From contig CM072893.1 in NCBI GenBank assembly GCA_037013685.1, positions 17,999,736-18,063,735 on the forward strand: 64,000 nt of DNA, read 5' to 3'. This document shows positions 49,199 to 60,540 of the stretch, in pieces. Below the pieces are notes generated by a model. The model ran no database searches. It worked only from the letters and a program-made list of their open reading frames with translations, and was not told the origin of the DNA. The DNA comes from Acridotheres tristis. Lineage: Eukaryota > Chordata > Aves > Passeriformes > Sturnidae. A program made the translations under genes and the position numbers. Position 1 is the first letter of the stretch; the number at the start of each line of letters is the position of its first letter.

Positions 49199-51353
49199 TA
49201 TAGCTACATGCATTTGTTTTTAATTTTAGTCTTTTAGAAGTAGAAAAGGCTTCAAAAGTTCTTTTAATACAATATACATATATGGATTGAGATTATTTAG
49301 GAGACTAATGAAAACATTTTAACTGAGCTATAAAAGTATCCATCATACAGGAATAGATCTGGTCAGTACTTTATGACTGGTAAACTAACATCTAGTCTGT
49401 ACCACCTTTCTTTGTGGCTGCATTGCAGATTAAAAGATTAAGAGAAAGATTAGGTTTGGATTTTTCAAGGGGTACACATTAATACTCTTTAGCAGCATGG
49501 AAAAGAATGGTATTTACTCTTACTGCAATGGAAGTTAAACATAAATGGACTGTGTTGCCCTTACAAAAGACAGACATCATGTATCACTTCAGCATTGGTT
49601 CTGATCTATTGACTCAGCTTGCTCATGGTCTGCTTTTCTCCAATGCTCAGATTTCTGAAAACAACACAAAGGAAGAGGATGAGTATTATTTTTAAATGGA
49701 TCAGCTCTCCTTGTGTTTTTAAACCATTTTAGGTGTTGATCACGATATAATGTATATATACACGGAGGCATGGGGCAAGTTAGTAAATACTATAGTGATG
49801 ATAACTCTTTTTAAATTTTTTCTAGACATCCACAGCAGGTGAGTCCTGCCACTGCCCCCACAATATCTAAAAGGAGTTGTGAATGCTTCTGAAACAGATA
49901 AAAAAGAAGTCAGAACAAAAGGATCCTGAAAGAGAAGTCAGTTCCAGTTGGAAGTGTGAGTTTGTTCTTATAAAATCAAAAGTAAAGCAGAGCTGTGGAG
50001 ATGTAAACTGGATTATATACAGGCTGTGTGCTGTAATGGGGCAGCATTGGCAAGCTGTTCTCTCATCCTTTCCTCTCTTATGAACTGTATCACATATAAC
50101 TCTATTGCTTGGGAAAAGAAAGTCTCTTCACACTTCTGTTTCACCAACACGAGATTCTGGATTAGGTGCTGTGTGTGGGACAGTAAAAGAAGGCTTCAGC
50201 AGTAGCATGCATCTTATGACAAAGAACAAACTTGGCTATGATGTCATTCATCATGATCAGTAAAGAAGAAATTTGTTGCTAAGAAACTGCTTACCAGAAT
50301 CTAAGCAGCCCTGTAAATTTCAAGGCAATCTTTGGCCTCATCAGCTTGGCTTTTTCTAGGCTCTATGGGGTTAGGCTGGAAGCATGGAAACTCATGCACT
50401 GAGTATGCAATGGGAGAACTTTCCTATTGTTCCTGGAACACAGTGGAAAAGCATGCTGAGAACTGGAGGAACAACTTAGCAATAAAAAGGTGAATATGAC
50501 AAGAACTCCCAGGGCATGAGCTCTTAGGCAAGGCAAATGAATTCCTCACCCCATCTGATCTGCAAGCAGTGGGTGTACCTCTAAATAACCAGAGTTTGGT
50601 TAAGAATTCAACAGCTGGAATCTCCCAGCTATCTGTGTTTTATCTCCAAAATGCCTATCCTCACAAAACCTGAGAAGCAGAGCTCTCCTTAGAATATTGT
50701 ATTAGATTAATTCCTGGAGGTAGAAGTACAGCAAGGAAAAAATATTAGCACCATCTGCTGCAGTCTTCAGGTTGTTTTGAACATTTCCTGTAGCATGCTG
50801 AACAAGGTCATTATGATCTTTGCTCCTGAGGTTCAGTTAGACTCCATTCCAGCATGGAAGGCTGGCTTGAAACAGATATGACATTTAGACTTGAACCTGG
50901 AGTTACATCTCAGAATGCAGAAATTGTTGGCTGCAGAAGGCAGAAGGGGTAAGCAAAAAGATCCTGGTATAAGCAAGTGAAAAATCAGTATTATTGCCTA
51001 GAATTACATTTATGAGTTAGCAGGCTGGAAAAGCCTGGCATTTCTGTGGGTATGTCTAAGTGGCATGTTTGCTGCAGATAACCCAAGCTGCTACTGATTT
51101 GGCCAGAAAATGCCAGACTAGTGTTTTCCTTATATAAACTGTTCCTGAGCTTTTCCCCCAAAGTATTGGACATGCTTTTCATCAGTATAGGTTGGCATGA
51201 CTTCTTTTTCCATCTACTTGGAGGAGGGGGGCAGGATGGAGTCAATATTTTAGTTTCTAAAAATAAGCATCCCAGTTCCACTGCCAAAAAGTTGGAAACT
51301 TTCACTCGACAATAGTATTTAGAGTTTCCATTTGCTTTGGCTTCCTCCTCTAG
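49199..51353. other. Intergenic or intronic sequence, nothing recognised
   Basis: No exon or repeat family was recognised. The final bases (51331-51353) form a pyrimidine-rich run ending CTCCTCTAG that could be the acceptor for the candidate exon behind it. Confidence 0.45.
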
Positions 51354-51420
51354 CTGCTTGGTGTTGTGGAAGGATATTACCTATATGAAGAGTAGAGGTT
51401 TATGTGAATGAAAGCTTATC

Positions 51421-51714
51421 ATGCCAGTCCATCCAGCCAGCAAAGTATGGCACCCCAAGAAGAAGACAGTGCAGGAGTTTAAAGAACAGAGTGTGATAGA
51501 AGAAGATGCTCTTCTTAAGGCATCAAAAATTCAAGGTGGAAAATTCAAAGAGAAGCAGTTTCCCAGGGCAGCCCCTGGAGGTGCCTGCTCATTACTTGTG
51601 CTTGCTTTTTTCAAAGGCTGCTGCCCTGGCAAGTGCATGGATTGGATAATTGGTGGCACAGTGACAATTGCAGTTGTGAGCACTATCATCTGCCACCAGC
51701 TGAACAGTAATTAA
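51421..51714 (+). CDS. Candidate 97-residue tail-anchored small membrane protein
   Basis: Seen: an ATG with A at -3 and an in-frame TGA four codons upstream (51409-51411), so this is the first possible start. An acceptor-like CTCCTCTAG ends at 51353, and an AATAAA lies at 52183-52188. Together these would form a last exon of about 850 bases. Residues 1-49 are charged and hydrophilic (VWHPKKKTVQEF near 9-20, SVIEEDALLKASK near 24-36). Residues 55-64 are hydrophobic. A Cys-rich CCPGKC motif at 67-72 precedes a predicted membrane segment at about 75-91, and only six residues (HQLNSN) follow. That layout suggests a tail-anchored or small single-pass protein with possible lipidation at the cysteines. 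I do not recognise the family. Length alone is not significant; the case rests on composition and gene-like context. It could be a lineage-specific gene, a retrocopy or chance. Confidence 0.35.
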   Translation: MPVHPASKVWHPKKKTVQEFKEQSVIEEDALLKASKIQGGKFKEKQFPRAAPGGACSLLVLAFFKGCCPGKCMDWIIGGTVTIAVVSTIICHQLNSN

Positions 51715-51838
51715 TAAGGTCTGCCCTGAACAATTCCACTGACATGTGCAACAAATTCTAAAGGGAAGAGACACTCGGTCTGGGGTCCCACCCATCCATT
51801 CCCCTCCTCTCCTTCATCTTCTCACCCTATTTAGGAGC

Positions 51839-51894
51839 AATTTTTTTCTTCTCTTTTTCTTTTTTTTTTCTTCCTTCCCCTCCACCCCAGAAAA
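51839..51894 (+). repeat. Pyrimidine tract ending in CCCCAG
   Basis: About 50 bases of T and C run into CACCCCAG. It has the shape of a strong splice acceptor. It lies inside what would be the 3' untranslated region of the 97-residue frame, so it may be incidental or argue for a different exon structure. Confidence 0.75.
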
Positions 51895-52188
51895 GGTTGC
51901 AGTATATAAAAAAAGACTGAAAAATATTTTTCTCTTTGGTCTATGTTTCCAACAATGTTATAGACTTCCTTGGTGTGGTATAAAGCTCCATTAGGAATTC
52001 CCAGCAAATAGGATTTGTTTATGTTGATGCTTTGGAGCTATAAGAGTTCTGTGTGTTGCTGAAAATCACTGGTTGCTTTACTTTGTAAGTGCAGCTCTCT
52101 TTGCTCAGTAACCACCTTCTTGTATTTTGTTACTTAGTTTTCAAGTCTCATTTTACTACAGTCCAGGAGATTATGTACCAGAAATAAA

Positions 52189-52986
52189 GGAAAATATTTA
52201 TTTACTTTAACCTGAGGGATTCCTTGTACTGCTTCTGGGTCAAAATATTCAGAGAGACACATTTTTTGTTTAAGTAGTAATCCATTAAATTGTCACATTT
52301 TCAAGGTAACTTCAAGGTATGACTGTGCCAGATCTATATGCAGTATAATTAATGCTCATCACACAGAGGGCTAAATGAGGTGGAGAACCCTGGAGCTTGA
52401 TATGGTTATCATTTTCAGAGAGCCTAAACTGATGTTCCCTACAAATAAACATGATGTTCAAATTCTGAATTCTGCTATAGTATGTATATCTAGACTAATT
52501 TAATAACTTATTATCATCGAATATCCCAAGTAGACAAATAATTTTATATCTCTAGATGTGAAACTCAGAACAGCGTTAAGTGTGTATTTCTCTCACACCC
52601 TTCTGTGCAGCTTTTCTATACCCAATGCTAGCAACATTGGAGCCAGCTTCAGGAAGCAATAAAGCCGTGGAAAAGTGGCACTTAGTTAGAATAAAGTTAA
52701 AAGTGAGTGTGAGTGGAATTAAATTTACAACTGTTCTTAATCAAGCTGTAGTCATTGTTTTGCATTGCTTTTATCAGATATATCAGGTGTAATTTTTTCA
52801 GATGAGTCCCATGAAATCGCAGATGGTGGGTTATTCCACGGCTGCTTTGTAGCATTTGGAAACAGGTGCTATTGACCCACTTCTATGGAATACAAAACTG
52901 AATGAGAAGGAAGAGACTACCTCCTTCTCCCCTCAGAAAATTTAGGCAAGAATTAATTGTCCTGAACTTGGCTACTTTGTGTAAAA
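52189..52986. other. Downstream flank, nothing recognised
   Basis: Follows the AATAAA at 52183-52188. No exon or repeat family was seen. Confidence 0.45.
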
Positions 52987-53028
52987 GTGAGAAAGTACAG
53001 AGTATCAGTGAGAAAGTGCAGAATATAT
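52987..53028 (+). repeat. Two tandem copies of a 21-base unit
   Basis: GTGAGAAAGTACAGAGTAT begins the first copy (52987-53007) and GTGAGAAAGTGCAGAATAT the second (53008-53028). They differ at two of the first 19 bases. Confidence 0.88.
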
Positions 53029-53030
53029 TT

Positions 53031-53067
53031 TATATGCATGCACACATACACGTATATGTGTGTGCAT
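53031..53067. repeat. 37-base alternating purine-pyrimidine tract with hairpin
   Basis: Every base from 53031 to 53067 alternates pyrimidine and purine. Within it, 53038-53051 (ATGCACACATACAC) and 53052-53067 (GTATATGTGTGTGCAT) are near reverse complements differing by a two-base insertion. Such tracts can adopt Z-DNA or a cruciform under supercoiling. Confidence 0.9.
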
Positions 53068-53903
53068 TTTCTTTTTTAGCAGTAGTGACTCATGACATCT
53101 GGAAACTTGGCACCTTCCCTTATTCCAGGTCTGGCGTTGTGCCCACTCTGTACATAGAAGGACTGAAAAGCTTTTCAATTTCTCCAATCCAATTCATAAT
53201 GCAGCAGTTGCACAAGTTGCCACATGTGTGCCATTAGGAAGTCTCAGTGCAAGTGGAAATAGACTTGTCATGAAATACAGGCATTTATCATTGGTGATGC
53301 TGAGCTTCCCCGCTTGGAGAATGGTTAGCTGTCTTGAAGTTCATTTACAAACTGATAAAAGCTTTGAGATGGGGCTGACTGGCTAATCCTGTTTATTCCC
53401 TCATGCCATTTGAAATTAATTGGAGGAAGATCAAAAGATGAAGGTTGTTGACTACTGTAGGTAATAAAAAGGCCTCCTACTCTGAGATTTGTAAATCCCC
53501 TTTTCAATAGAATAAATGAACACCTTTTACAGCTATTTTGGATTCTCCTAGTGTATGGATTCAGCATAGCTAAAACCCCACCAAAACCTGAGATTAAATA
53601 ATATATGATCAGGCACTGCTCAGAGTAGCCACTGACTGTATAAAATGTGGAAAACCCTTAGAAGTTTATTATTTCTAATGATATGTAGCATAGTACAAAT
53701 GCCTGGCCTGGTTTTTTGTTCCTCTTTCTGATCTGGATGGTGCTGGACACTTGGAACTTCATGTGAATCCCCTGAAGTGCTAATGGAATATAAGCAAGGT
53801 TGTAATCTCTGGCTTGAATTTAAGAGGTTTGAGACTTAACTCATTTAACTCACCTCTGAGGATTGGATTGCCATGAGAATAGGAAATTGAGAAATTGACA
53901 CCT
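53068..53903. other. Intergenic or intronic sequence, nothing recognised
   Basis: Only chance-length frames are present, and no repeat family was seen. Confidence 0.5.
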
Positions 53904-53920
53904 AAAAAAAAAAAAAAAAA
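53904..53920 (+). repeat. Poly(A) run
   Basis: Seventeen consecutive A. No recognisable retrocopy lies immediately upstream. Confidence 0.9.
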
Positions 53921-54010
53921 GGTTGCAATGTCACTTAGGCCACTAGCTGGATAGCTGGAAGTCCTTCTTTTTGCAACGGGAAGGGTTATGCTGAGTGAAG
54001 CCACCTCATC

Positions 54011-54040
54011 ATATGAATATTTAATTCATATGAATTAAAT
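54011..54040. repeat. 22-base perfect palindrome nested with an 8-base hairpin arm
   Basis: Bases 54019-54040 equal their own reverse complement, centred on CATATG. In addition ATATGAAT at 54011-54018 is the exact complement of ATTCATAT at 54024-54031. The left arm of the palindrome can therefore pair in two mutually exclusive ways. Confidence 0.93.
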
Positions 54041-56629
54041 CTTACTCGGCTTTTTCCTACATCTCTTTTGCTTTTGTTCATTCTTCAATCAAAGAAAGTG
54101 GAAGAAAATTTATAATAAACTTTATAAGTGTTTTGAGCAAATATATTTGATATATTTAGTACTGGATATATCTCCAGAGCAAACATACATGAAATCAGAT
54201 ACCATGTTTTACAGATCAATTTTAGAAGGCAGGGACTGCACAGCACCCATTACAATGAAGTCAGTTCTGGTGAAGACAATTTTCATAGTGAAATCAGGTA
54301 GTTTTTTGTGATAGCAGGCAGAATAATACATACAATAGAGGTTCCAGAAATCTTGTTATATTCAAAAGCTGTAAATACCTTACTCTATATTGCTCTGAGC
54401 AATATTCCACCTGCCTACATTGTACCCAAATGGATATAGACTCATCTTTCCAGTTGTTCTACCTGAAACACTGACTGCTCAAATGGCTTCTGTAGCTCAT
54501 CTTGGCAGCTTGGAAAAGCTTTTTTCAGAGGGTCCCTGTTTTGTTAACAGTGATTCTTTTCATGGATGTCTCTATGGTCCCTACTTCCAGCTGGAGTCTG
54601 AAACAAAAGTTTTGAGTAATGTTCTGCAGAACAGGCTGGGGTTTTCCAGCCCAGCCAGATGCTGGAAGTCTTGGAAATCTTGCTAAAGAGCTTTCGCGTA
54701 TCTGGCAGCTCACTTATTGCCTGGTTGTCTACAGCTGTGGAGGACTGGCTTTGATGGCCTGGATGCCCCCTACTAGGCCCCTGTTCACACATTTAGATTT
54801 AGATGGTTTGGTTAGGATGTAGAGAGAAAGATACGACTTTTTTAGATACTTCCCCAATTTTTACTCTACCCTCTCCAGTTAAGATTAGAACTGGCAGGTT
54901 GCAGTGTGTCATGAGAGTGGAATGGCACAAAGCTTTTAAGGCCAAGGCTGAAAACGGATTGTCACTTGAAGGGGAAACTCTGGCTCTGCTTCTTCTCTTT
55001 TACCCTGCAATTGTATTTAACTTTACCAACCGTTTTTTTCTGGATAGCTTTTTCTTGTGCCAGATCTTTTATGCTGGTCAATGCACTGAGAAAATAGAAC
55101 TCATCTTCTCCATGCACTTTTACTTTTCTACGGGGAGAGCTAATGATTGCTGCATTGAGAGTGTAAGAAACTGTAAGCATGTAATTTTTCCCCACTGTTC
55201 CAAACAATTACATAAATAGTACACTGGATTGTGACATTATCTTGTTACAGAAAATTCTGCTCTTATTTCTTTATTCCAACATTTTTTGCATTTTCTATCC
55301 AGCAGTATGCCTAGTGTTAGGCTGCTGCTGCCTGCAAAGTTAGGAGTTAAGTGCTGATTTGTCATGTAACACCAGGGATAAGTGAGTATGCACTAGCAGC
55401 CACAGATATCAGTAGCACTAAGTTCTGTGACATGCCAGGTATACATCTTGGAGGAAAGATTAAATAAAGACAGAAAATATCTTTCCATAACTCAGGTCTA
55501 GATGAGAACAGGGAAAAATTGTTTGTGCCAACCCTTCTTCTCTCTGTCCACTTTCATCCCACAATTTTAGTACCAAACATAACCCAAACCTTTGGAGTGT
55601 CTAAATTATTGGAATAAGATGTTCTTTCATGTTTGGTTTCCATCTGGGTCTGGAGGCAGAAATGCCAGAATACCACAAGACAAGCCTCTTGCATGCTGTT
55701 TCTGATCATGGACAGGAATCTGGCCTCCCCCCCAGAAGGCCCTAGATATGTTAGAGCATTAGCAGGCATCCTCCAGAGCTCTGGGAAATAAAGCAGTGTC
55801 AGACCATCAGCTCTCTAGACTGTATTTTCTTGGCTACTAGGTTCATGCAGACTTTCCCATGTAAATGTAGGCAGCAATTGAGGATTTTCCAAACACAGCA
55901 CTATACCAGTTTGTGGCAACTTCTGCAAGCAGATCATGAAAAGTATTGCCCAAAATGCCCAACAAAGGTGTGTAGATCTCAGCTGTTCTCAATTGTTGTT
56001 CAGTTTATAGCTCTCCTTGTATGCTGTTGTTAAAGCCAATAAATATATTGCTATATGCAAGAGAATCCTTCCATGAAAATAAAAACAGCATTTCTGAAAA
56101 CATGTGCAAATGAGTGCAAGTTCCATGGAGTATGAAGATAGTAAGTAAGAATGTATTGTGATGTTGGTTCCATTTGTTAGCTTAAGGGCATTCTTTGGGC
56201 TTCTGTGTGCAGCAACAAAATCCCTCAGTCTATCTTCCCTTACCCTGACAAAGTGCCCTCATTAAGGGATTAAAGATGTTATTGCAATACTATTCATAAT
56301 GTATACACTTTGCAGCCCCTCACATCTGTTTTCTGCATTATTTATCCAATCATCAAGACCCTTATTCATATTTGCCTTGGAGATAACAAGACAGGATACC
56401 AAAGGATTCCTGGGCTGAGAGGAAATGGCAGAGGATTGGTGTAATGGAGTAATTAAAGACTTCAAGCTCGGACTAGAGAAATCTAAAATGCTGTGGTGTG
56501 CAGAGAATCACAGGATATACAGAACTACCCCATTTTTAGTGACACGGGCATCATCAAAACCACCTGGACATTACATTACATTCCAACAAACATGCCTCTG
56601 CCAGATCAACCAGCTTCTGATAAGTTGCT
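54041..56629. other. Intergenic or intronic sequence
   Basis: A small hairpin with a perfect 7-base stem (GGCTGGG ... CCCAGCC) and 9-base loop lies near 54632-54654. The 138-codon frame at 54803-55219 has no domain and no matching splice sites and is taken as chance. No repeat family was seen. Confidence 0.5.
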
Positions 56630-56673
56630 GATGTTCTCAGCCACACATTAAGATGTTCTCAGCCACACATGAA
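56630..56673 (+). repeat. Tandem duplication of a 22-base unit
   Basis: Copies at 56630-56651 and 56652-56673 share GATGTTCTCAGCCACACAT and differ at one base. The near identity suggests a recent slippage duplication. Confidence 0.93.
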
Positions 56674-59379
56674 GAGAGATAGCAGGTTTTACTTGCACGT
56701 GAGGAATGATGAGGAATCCAGGCTGCTTATGAGAGCAGAGAGCTTGCTCTTGGTAAGGTACTGACAGGCCACATGTGAGTCTGTCAGGCTTTGCTCTCTT
56801 CTTTCTGACCTCTCAGTTGTTTGACTCTCTTGGCTCAAACAGCTCTGATGGCAAGGTAAAATACAGTGTGAAAGTGAAGTCTGTGTTCCTTTCAGTGTGT
56901 ACTTTTAGATAAAATGCCTTCCCATATCACTTCTACTGCTAATAAATGGAGCTACAGAATACTCATATGCATGATTTATTTTAGAAGTGAGCTAGACAAC
57001 CTACATCCCTGGGTATTACTTATGTTTCATTTCAAAAATTCCAAGAGAAAATGAATTATACAAAATTTCACTGCAGAGCAATAAACATACCTTATAAGAC
57101 AAAACTTTTAAATTATTTCACATCTGTTCACCCAGAGGTGTGTATGTGCTGTATAAGATGGATGAACTTAATACAAATTTTCAAGTCCAAACCTCATTAA
57201 TTTAAAAGTTGGAATTATGAAATAAGGTTTTCTGAGTACTTTTCAGGTGTTACTTTGTTGAAGTCAGTAGATAACAATGAAGCTTCCACTGGAAATGCTG
57301 CAAGTAGTTCTGTGTGACAGCTAAATATCACTTGTGAAGCATGAGTAAAGTGGAACACCAGGAAAAATGTACAAGGTGAGAGGTAAAGAATATGTGTAGT
57401 AAAAGGAGTTACAAAGTGCTGGCTATTTCTGTGGCCAATGTGACAGGGAATTTGATAATAAAAAAATAAAAACTTCTGAGCTGCCAGGCTTAAATGAATG
57501 AGAACCATATTCAGAAGGGATGGCTGTAGCAAACTCAGACTCTTTGTGGCCTGACAGTTGGATACTTAAAACAAGTGTGAGGAAATTTCAGTTGTCTAAA
57601 CATTACCCAGTGTTTTGTACAGATCGTTATGGAAGAGAGTTTTAAAGAGACATTTGAAGAATTTTAGGGTCACATGCTGTGCTTCTTCGTCTGGCTAATG
57701 TCACTAGTAAATCAGTTCTAAACAAATGACTGTTTAAGTGTATATTTAAAGAAATGATGAGACATGCCAAAACAAGAGATTCAAAGTTTATAAAGTTGGA
57801 GAGTTGTAGCTTCAATCTGCAATAGTAGTTTACCAGCCTCCAGGCTACTGAGACTTCTCCCTGGCCATCCCTCAGCTGTGCAGACTAAATTATTTTGGCA
57901 GCCAAGTGCTTTCTCCTATTACAGACCAAAAGACAATTTTACAGAAGGGCATACAATGGGTCCCCTTGGCTCTCACATGCTGTAGCAGAGTATGGCTAAT
58001 CTGAGCCTGGGTGTGCTTTCTGCATGAGCAGAGCTCTCACACACTGCAGTGCTGCTGGCTCTGCTCCTCTGGGGGCTATCAGCCTCTGCTCACTCCATGG
58101 CCATGGTTGCAGTTGCCTGACAGCCCTTGTCTCCATAACATAATAATGCCGTGGAGCCTTTCTGCTTGGGAAGTTTCTGTCTCTGCTTTAGAGCAGCCAG
58201 AGCACAAATCCATTTTCTGTCACTGTATCAAAAGCTGAGTTTGGTTGTGAATTTAGGGAGTAATATGACCCCATAGTTCTCTGACTTGGAGACATACTAG
58301 AAGCAACTGGAACTGGCTATACCCTGAAGTTGGAAAACCCCTTTTGATTTTGCTCTGAAATTCTGCTTTCTTTTAATTTCTTCCTATATTGTATCTACTT
58401 CATTTGTAGAGGACAGACTCAAATGTTCCTATTTGAATTCTGCTGAACTAAGAGAAGTTTGATAGCACAGATGAGAGCAGATCTTCAGACACATTCCTGT
58501 TTTCTCACTTGGGCTCTAGGAAGTGTTTGTCTGACACATTTCTCACAGAAAGTGAACCCCAGCATAGTGGCCTGATGAGAATTACCTAACGGCCAGGGAA
58601 TGGAATAAGCTTAGTTTAGCCAGAATTGGCTATTATAGCAAACTGTAAGCTCTAAATTTCTGGGAGGTGGACAAATGAGACTAGCAAACAGTCACTGCAG
58701 AATTAGGAACTGCAGCTATTTAACTACTTCTAAGTCTCCTGCATGTTTCCTGTCAACTGTGCAGGGAACCTCTGGAGAAGGTTTACTGATGATGTTGTTG
58801 TGGAAGAGCACTGATTCTAGTTTGATTTTGATTGTCACAACACGACAGTGATTTAGGATTTGTACAGTTTTCAGTGTGCTAAATGGCATGGCTAGTGGCT
58901 TAAAAAACATGAATTCTGGGCCTGCATTTTTTTTTCCTGGCTTCTCAGGTGATTGTGAGAAGGTTTTGAATTTCCATTTTTTCTCTTTCCTCACAGCTGA
59001 AATTTCACCAAGGACCTCCTTTGTAAAATACTTGAATCTCTGTGGATGAGAAGTATAAGACACTGGTTCAAATGTGTAGTACTATAGTAATATTAATATC
59101 AAAGATGTTGACGTTTGTATAGTCCTCTGTATCTAGACTGAATATTAGGACCTGATCAAAGATGTGATTAGTTGGGCTTTCACAACCTGGCTAAGGCTTT
59201 GTCCATCACTCCCTGACGGACCTAAGGCATCACTGATGGCCAGGAGGTGCCATCCTTATGTGCTGTTACCCCTTAGTGATCTGAGGAGAGACAGTGGCCA
59301 GCATGAATGGCCATGATGAGCAGCACACCCTGCTGCCTGTCACAGTCACAGGTTAATCAGGGTACAGTAATTTGTGAGA
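56674..59379. other. Intergenic or intronic sequence, nothing recognised
   Basis: No exon, RNA gene or repeat family was recognised. The 115-codon minus-strand frame at 58716-59063 has no domain and no splice context. Confidence 0.5.
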
Positions 59380-59700
59380 ACATTAATAAATACAAATCAC
59401 TCTCTAGAGGGCTGCAATACATTATTTTACCTCTCAACAATAACAGACCTTATTATCTTTCAGGGAGAAGCTCCTGTCAGGGCAATCAAGGATGGACACT
59501 TTTAATGAAGACAAATGATCTCCTTCAAAGGAGCAGTGAGCCTTGATTTGGCTTAATGGCTCACTAGTACAAAGCATGGATTTAATCAGAGCTCCAGCTT
59601 CTGTCACGCATGGGCCTTGAAGTCAGGTAATTGGAGGCAGGTGCTAAGTACAATTTAAATGAAATGCCTAGTTAATAAGGACAGTTTGAAACATGCAATT
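59380..59700. promoter_or_regulatory. Candidate conserved regulatory block
   Basis: A non-repetitive stretch with homeodomain-like words (TTTAATGA, CAGGTAATTGG, AGTTAATAAGG), a CTTTGATTT-like reverse core (CCTTGATTTGG) and a perfect 6-base hairpin with a two-base loop at 59520-59533 (CTCCTT, CA, AAGGAG). A plus-strand frame overlaps it in part (59307-59546) but has no protein-like composition. The call is by texture only. Confidence 0.2.
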
Positions 59701-60244
59701 TCCCCCAAGTCCTAGTCCTCTCAGGGACATGAAGGCAGCCAGCTGTGCTTGGGAACCAAATGACTTAATTTCTCAGCATTGCCTTTCACGCTCAAAATAC
59801 TGTGCTGCTACTTTTAGCTTGCCAGATGCCCCAGTTGGAGTGACCTTCTTTCAGGCAAGATGGGCAACTGAGGGGCTGTTAGAGCTCATTATGCTTTGTT
59901 TTGTGCCAAAGAGGCAGCTGAACCAAAATCTGGACAGAGATGAGGTCCATAAGATTCTGGCTCCTAAATATCTCAGAGTCCAGTGAGGGAATAAGAAGGA
60001 CCAGAGTAGTTTCCTTAAATATGTATTGCCCCTAATGTGGGTCTGAATGTGGCTTTCCAGGCTGTACTGTGCCTTTTAGATGGTCACAACTGCTTTGTTG
60101 ATACGGAGTTTGTACAACAGCCAATGCCTCTCATATTGGAAACTGAGGAACCTTCTGGAGAACACCAAGGCTCCTTTCCTGCACACCAACCTGATATATA
60201 ATCACGGTTTTTGTATATATTCATATCTTTTTTTTCCTTTTTAG
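59701..60244. other. Intergenic or intronic sequence
   Basis: Nothing was recognised except the strong pyrimidine tract at its end (60225-60244), which leads into the terminal-exon-like piece. Confidence 0.4.
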
Positions 60245-60540
60245 TGCTGTTAGGGCATGAAGGAAAGCATATCCGCTGAACTTTTGGGTGCCAGCAAGAA
60301 ATTTCCTACTACTTATGGCCTATGTGCAGTTTCATTTGGAACCGTGTAGGAATTGTCAGCATTGCTAAGTCCTGTGTTTTAAAGAGAAGTATTTTGCCTT
60401 TTCTGTTTTTTCTTTTTTCCTCCTTGCATATCTTGGTCATGGAGTCATCTGCTTATGAAGTAAAAAATGCTTGTGGCTGAGGAAGAAAATCTGAACATAT
60501 AACTGAACAATTGGAACACTACTGAATAAAAAAATAAATG
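60245..60540 (+). ncRNA. Terminal-exon-like segment with poly(A) signals
   Basis: Seen: a long pyrimidine tract ending TTTTTAG at 60244, then about 290 bases ending with two overlapping AATAAA signals (60525-60530 and 60533-60538). A 30-codon frame starts at the ATG near 60257 and is preceded in frame by a stop. So if transcribed, this would most simply be the last exon of a noncoding RNA or an untranslated region. No upstream exon was identified, and AATAAA is common by chance in AT-rich DNA. Confidence 0.15.

Noticed and set aside
54803..55219. 138-codon plus-strand frame
   Set aside because: Overlaps an antisense frame over the same bases, with no domain and no splice context; consistent with chance.
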